Below, in pieces: positions 61,617 through 64,000 of a stretch of DNA of 64,000 bases. Below the pieces are notes generated by a model. That model did not search any database. It had not been told where the DNA came from and worked only from the letters and a program-made list of their open reading frames with translations. This DNA comes from Caulobacter sp. Its GTDB lineage: Bacteria > Pseudomonadota > Alphaproteobacteria > Caulobacterales > Caulobacteraceae. The position numbers and the translations under genes are program-made. Numbering within the stretch: the stretch's first letter is position 1; every line of letters starts with the position of its first letter. The DNA is taken from contig WGLL01000005.1 in assembly GCA_016125585.1 (NCBI GenBank), forward strand, positions 186,001 to 250,000, in the 5' to 3' direction.

Positions 61617-62104
61617 AGGCGAAGCTTCGGTTCTCCGCCGACCGTTCGCGAACTTTCTGATCGCGCGCGCCTTTGTCGCCTGACGTGCGCCAAGGCGCCC
61701 AGGCCCACCGTTGTGACAACGGCGTAGCCAATTATGTTGAGCCCGGTCATGTAGGCCAAGCTCATCACCTTGTTCTGCGCCCAGAAGGCGAGGTGAATAA
61801 TAACGCAGATGCCTTGAAAGCCGGCTGTCCAGAGAGGCCACCAGCGATCCGCAAAAAGAGCCAGGCAGATGAACAGACCAAAAGCAAGAATGTCGAGCCA
61901 CATCACCGCGAACTGAACGTCGATCCAGCGTCGATCTGGAAGTACGAAGGTAAGTAGGGTCGCGAGCAGCAGGAACCACGCCGATAGCCGCTCTGGCGGT
62001 CCACCCTTCCAGGCGGCGAACCCGGTGACCAGAAAGGTGAACGCAAAGTTGATGAGAATCCACGAAGACACGTTGTAATTGGGTCCCGCTCCTGCAGGAC
62101 CCAA
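61598..62104 (-). CDS. Small multi-pass membrane protein of lower G+C
   Basis: Up to 168 residues with about four or five membrane segments (WILINFAFTFLVTGFAAW, LDILAFGLFICLALFADRWW, GICVIIHLAFWAQNKVMS, MTGLNIIGYAVVTTVGLGAL) and a basic C-terminal tail. Codon use is noticeably less G+C-rich than the flanking genes, which hints at acquisition. The start is uncertain: TTG at 62104 or an internal GTG (about residue 12) both fit; no in-frame ATG is near. The function is unknown. Confidence 0.6.
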   Translation of the reverse strand: MGPAGAGPNYNVSSWILINFAFTFLVTGFAAWKGGPPERLSAWFLLLATLLTFVLPDRRWIDVQFAVMWLDILAFGLFICLALFADRWWPLWTAGFQGICVIIHLAFWAQNKVMSLAYMTGLNIIGYAVVTTVGLGALAHVRRQRRARSESSRTVGGEPKLRLQRGAS

Positions 62105-62128
62105 TCATGAAGTCTTTTTACCGCGCTG

Positions 62129-62482
62129 TCAGGCGGCTTTGACCTCTTTGAGATGAACCCCGGTGGTCACCGGCGTCGTTTCCGGCTTGTCGTTCCCCGG
62201 TCCAACCGCAAAGCGCCCGAGGCCCATCTGGTGTTGCGCCACGGCCAGGGCATTGTGGGTGGCGATGATGGTGCGGCGGGCCTGGGTCAGATAGTTCAGG
62301 GTCTCGCTGGCGCTTTCCATCGCGTCCTGGCCGTACATGACCGAAAGATTGGCCCCCTTGCGGGCGGTGGGCATGGTCACCGCCAGCCCCGCCACGGCGG
62401 CCAGGGCCGCGTCGAGGGCTTCCTCGGCTTCAAACAGCTGCTTGGCCACGGCCTCGGCAGCGGTGCGTCGTTGATGCAGCAT
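62129..62482 (-). CDS. Hypothetical 117-residue helical protein
   Basis: MLHQRRTAAEAVAKQLFEAE and following are Ala/Glu-rich and helical, with ESASETLNYLTQARRTIIAT and HNALAVAQHQMGLGRFAVGP in the second half. No signal peptide or membrane span. Codon use is coding-like. I do not recognise the family, but its position after the LuxR-type gene suggests a small unit with it. Confidence 0.65.
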   Translation of the reverse strand: MLHQRRTAAEAVAKQLFEAEEALDAALAAVAGLAVTMPTARKGANLSVMYGQDAMESASETLNYLTQARRTIIATHNALAVAQHQMGLGRFAVGPGNDKPETTPVTTGVHLKEVKAA

Positions 62483-62551
62483 AGTCGCCTCCCAAATAGG
62501 CCCGCTTGGGGCCGTCCTGATGATGTCCGGGGTCGCCCCCGGACCATCAGG

Positions 62552-63322
62552 TCAGGGGCGGATAAGCTGCTGCAGGGCCAACAGACCCGACAGCGTCGTG
62601 CCAAAAGCCAGGGCGGTCGCCAACATGATCGCGCCGATCACGCCCAGGCGCTGGACCGGTCCTAGACTATTGAGCCGGCCTCCGGGCTCGGGGGCGAAAA
62701 GTCGCCGTCCATAACCGCGAAGGCCGCGCAAAGGATCTCTCGCAGGGCCATTTCCGGCGGGAGCCAGCGGGCTTGCTTGCGCACCGCCGACACCAGCTCC
62801 GGCGTCACCGACGCCATCTCCGGGCCGGACGCCAGGCTGACGAGCTGTCGCTCCAGCTGCTCCCAGGTCCAGACCGGCATCGGGGTTCTCGACTGCGGGC
62901 CCTGGCGGAAGGCGCTCTCGAAGCGCTCCACCTCGCCCTTCATCCAGAGCGCCTGGCTGAGGCCGGGGGCGGCGGCGAGGTTGTGATCGTTGGCTGGGGT
63001 CATGGCGTCTGGCTCCGGTTCGTTGAGCCAACCCTGCCGGATCGTCCTCGTCCGGCGCCATGACCACCGTCATGCCTGACACGCTGCGTGTCATGGCGTG
63101 CTGTTCGGCGGCGCGGAGCAGACGCGCCGCCTCGAACCGGGTTGTAACGCCCAGCCGCTCGCGCGCCTTGCGCAGGTGATTGACGACCGTGTGGTCGGCG
63201 ATCCCCAGCTTCCTGCCAATTTCCTTGCTGTTCAGATGTTCATAGACAAGCCGCAGAACCTGGCGCTCACGCTCGGTGAGACGTTCCAGTCCGTCATTCC
63301 TGTCGTCGTTTTTCCCATCCAT
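62552..63322 (-). CDS. LuxR-type HTH protein with C-terminal membrane segment (256-residue frame)
   Basis: The N-terminus is a clear GerE/LuxR helix-turn-helix (RLTERERQVLRLVYEHLNSK, EIGRKLGIADHTVVNHLRKA, about 12-55). The last about 40 residues are a membrane helix (RLGVIGAIMLATALAFGTTL, SGLLALQQL), the layout of a regulator family I know from sphingomonads and Caulobacterales. The middle (about 95-215) is Pro/Gly/Arg-rich, unlike a normal protein, and its codons look like a shadow of another frame. That other frame encodes the 113-residue product at 62662-63003. The middle of this protein may therefore be overprinted or misframed. Confidence 0.6.
   Translation of the reverse strand: MDGKNDDRNDGLERLTERERQVLRLVYEHLNSKEIGRKLGIADHTVVNHLRKARERLGVTTRFEAARLLRAAEQHAMTRSVSGMTVVMAPDEDDPAGLAQRTGARRHDPSQRSQPRRRPRPQPGALDEGRGGALRERLPPGPAVENPDAGLDLGAAGATARQPGVRPGDGVGDAGAGVGGAQASPLAPAGNGPARDPLRGLRGYGRRLFAPEPGGRLNSLGPVQRLGVIGAIMLATALAFGTTLSGLLALQQLIRP
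62662..63003 (-). CDS. 113-residue protein nested out of frame in the HTH gene
   Basis: MTPANDHNLAAAPGLSQALW, KGEVERFESAFRQG, VWTWEQLERQLVSLASGPEM and PPEMALREILCAAFAVMDGD form a normal-looking soluble protein whose codons carry G or C at the third position as the neighbours do. Sensible coding in this frame begins before the ATG (WLNEPEPDA). Either it is a separate gene with a GGAG site upstream, or it is the true middle of the HTH protein reached by frame change. I do not recognise the family. Confidence 0.55.
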   Translation of the reverse strand: MTPANDHNLAAAPGLSQALWMKGEVERFESAFRQGPQSRTPMPVWTWEQLERQLVSLASGPEMASVTPELVSAVRKQARWLPPEMALREILCAAFAVMDGDFSPPSPEAGSIV

Positions 63323-63423
63323 GGCGAATTAACCTGCCGCCCCGTCCAAAAGGCTGTTCGTCCACCCTCGGCGCCGGACCACCCCCGGTGCGCCTCAAAT
63401 GAGCATAACCCAGAATGGCCGGA

Positions 63424-63445
63424 GTCTAGAATGCTCTTTCTAGAC
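63424..63445. promoter_or_regulatory. 22-bp palindrome GTCTAGAA-N6-TTCTAGAC upstream of the phasin gene
   Basis: Perfect 8-bp inverted arms with a 6-base spacer (TGCTCT) in the 191-base divergent region, 68 bases before the phasin ATG and 101 bases from the HTH-gene start. The size fits a dimeric repressor operator. Confidence 0.55.
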
Positions 63446-63513
63446 ACAGGCGATAGAGGTTGCGGCGTCGCGTCGCTCCCCCGGCGCTGATCCCCTCATT
63501 CAAGGAGCCTCCC

Positions 63514-64000
63514 ATGGCCGCCGCCAAGAAGACCAAGACCGCCAAGACCAAGGCCGCCGAGACCGGCGCCGACCTCGATATCGCCCGCAAGATCTGGCTG
63601 GCCGGCGTCGGCGCCTATGGTCGCGCCTTCACCGAAGCCCGCGATTCCGCTGAAAAGCTGGCGCACGGCGCCACCGAAGCCTTCGACCAGCTGGTCGCCA
63701 AGGGCGAGGAAGTCGAGGACGTCGTTCGCGACCGCATCGCCAAGGCGCCGGCCGGCAAGAAGGTCGTCAGCATCGTCGGCGACCTCACCAAGCAGTCCAA
63801 GGAGCGCCGCTCGGCCCTCGAGGAGCGCATCGGCAAGGTTCGCAAGTCCCTGACCGACAGCCTCGCCCCCTTCAACATGGCCGCGCTGGGCGAGGCCGTT
63901 CACGCCCTGACCCTGCAGGTCGAGGCCCTGACCGAGGAAGTCGCGGCCCTGAAGGCCGAGAAGGCTCCGAAGAAAGCTGCCGCCAAGTCGGCCGACGAAG
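63514..64000 (+). CDS. Phasin family protein (cut by window edge)
   Basis: The first 162 residues of a polyhydroxyalkanoate-granule-associated protein. A Lys/Ala/Thr-rich start (MAAAKKTKTAKTKAAET) leads into DIARKIWLAGVGAYGRAFTE and a long amphipathic helix, then a coiled-coil (LTLQVEALTEEVAALKAEKA) and a new Lys/Ala-rich tail that runs off the edge. The pattern is that of the PhaF/PhaI-type phasins, which coat PHA granules and, through basic tails, can bind DNA. AAGGAGCC precedes the ATG. Confidence 0.9.
   Translation, partial: MAAAKKTKTAKTKAAETGADLDIARKIWLAGVGAYGRAFTEARDSAEKLAHGATEAFDQLVAKGEEVEDVVRDRIAKAPAGKKVVSIVGDLTKQSKERRSALEERIGKVRKSLTDSLAPFNMAALGEAVHALTLQVEALTEEVAALKAEKAPKKAAAKSADE

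Overview
The window is very G+C-rich, densely coded DNA that looks like a chromosomal segment of an alphaproteobacterium. I infer Caulobacteraceae (Phenylobacterium/Caulobacter type). The grounds are a bolA / J-domain protein / cobS neighbourhood, a membrane-anchored CycM-like cytochrome c, aroK-aroB next to xerD, a large TonB-dependent receptor, and G+C-rich inverted extragenic repeats ending in motifs of the CTCATCCGGC type. No rRNA, tRNA, CRISPR array, insertion sequence or prophage was seen.

Layout. 1-6.2 kb: a DUF6498 membrane protein (cut by the edge), a DUF4350-like secreted protein, cytochrome c, kdsB, pheA, a DUF4893 lipoprotein and a secreted M20 peptidase. 6.2-16.1 kb: a repeat-filled gap, clpB behind a heat-shock-like promoter, a Tat-exported repeat protein, an acetyltransferase, two small proteins, an acyl-CoA ligase and lepA. 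16.4-22.6 kb: an RND efflux pair and an SLC13-type permease with RCK domains. 22.7-31.8 kb: an HMCES/YedK-like protein, a TspO-like membrane protein, cobS, a PAP2 phosphatase, a J-domain protein, bolA, a receiver-only regulator, a single-frame aroK-aroB fusion, a secreted protein and xerD. 32.0-41.4 kb: a Chloroflexus-type malyl-CoA lyase, a 1,867-residue RTX-type protein and egtB-egtD (ergothioneine). 41.5-45.5 kb: accA, a nitronate monooxygenase, a membrane protein and an alpha/beta hydrolase.

The most interesting region is 45.6-61.6 kb. A LysR regulator, a dgcN-dgcA pair (D-glutamate conversion through N-acetyl-D-glutamate) and a tight nine-gene same-strand run follow each other. The run encodes a TonB receptor, a D-aminoacylase-like amidohydrolase, an acidic amino-acid:cation symporter, two gamma-glutamyltransferases, a DapA-family lyase, an SDR without the usual YxxxK motif, an RraA-like aldolase and a dienelactone-hydrolase-like protein. 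The same palindrome, TAGCC-N3-GGCTA with LysR T-N11-A geometry, lies in front of dgcN and again in front of the TonB receptor gene. I read this as one LysR-controlled regulon for importing and breaking down D-glutamate-containing or gamma-glutamyl compounds (poly-gamma-glutamate, peptidoglycan gamma-D-glutamyl peptides or N-acyl-D-glutamate). The parts are recognisable from family knowledge; their combination into one pathway is inference.

The right end (61.6-64 kb) holds a membrane protein of lower G+C, a small hypothetical gene, a LuxR-type HTH gene with a second coding frame nested inside it, and a phasin gene cut by the edge and preceded by a perfect 22-bp palindrome.
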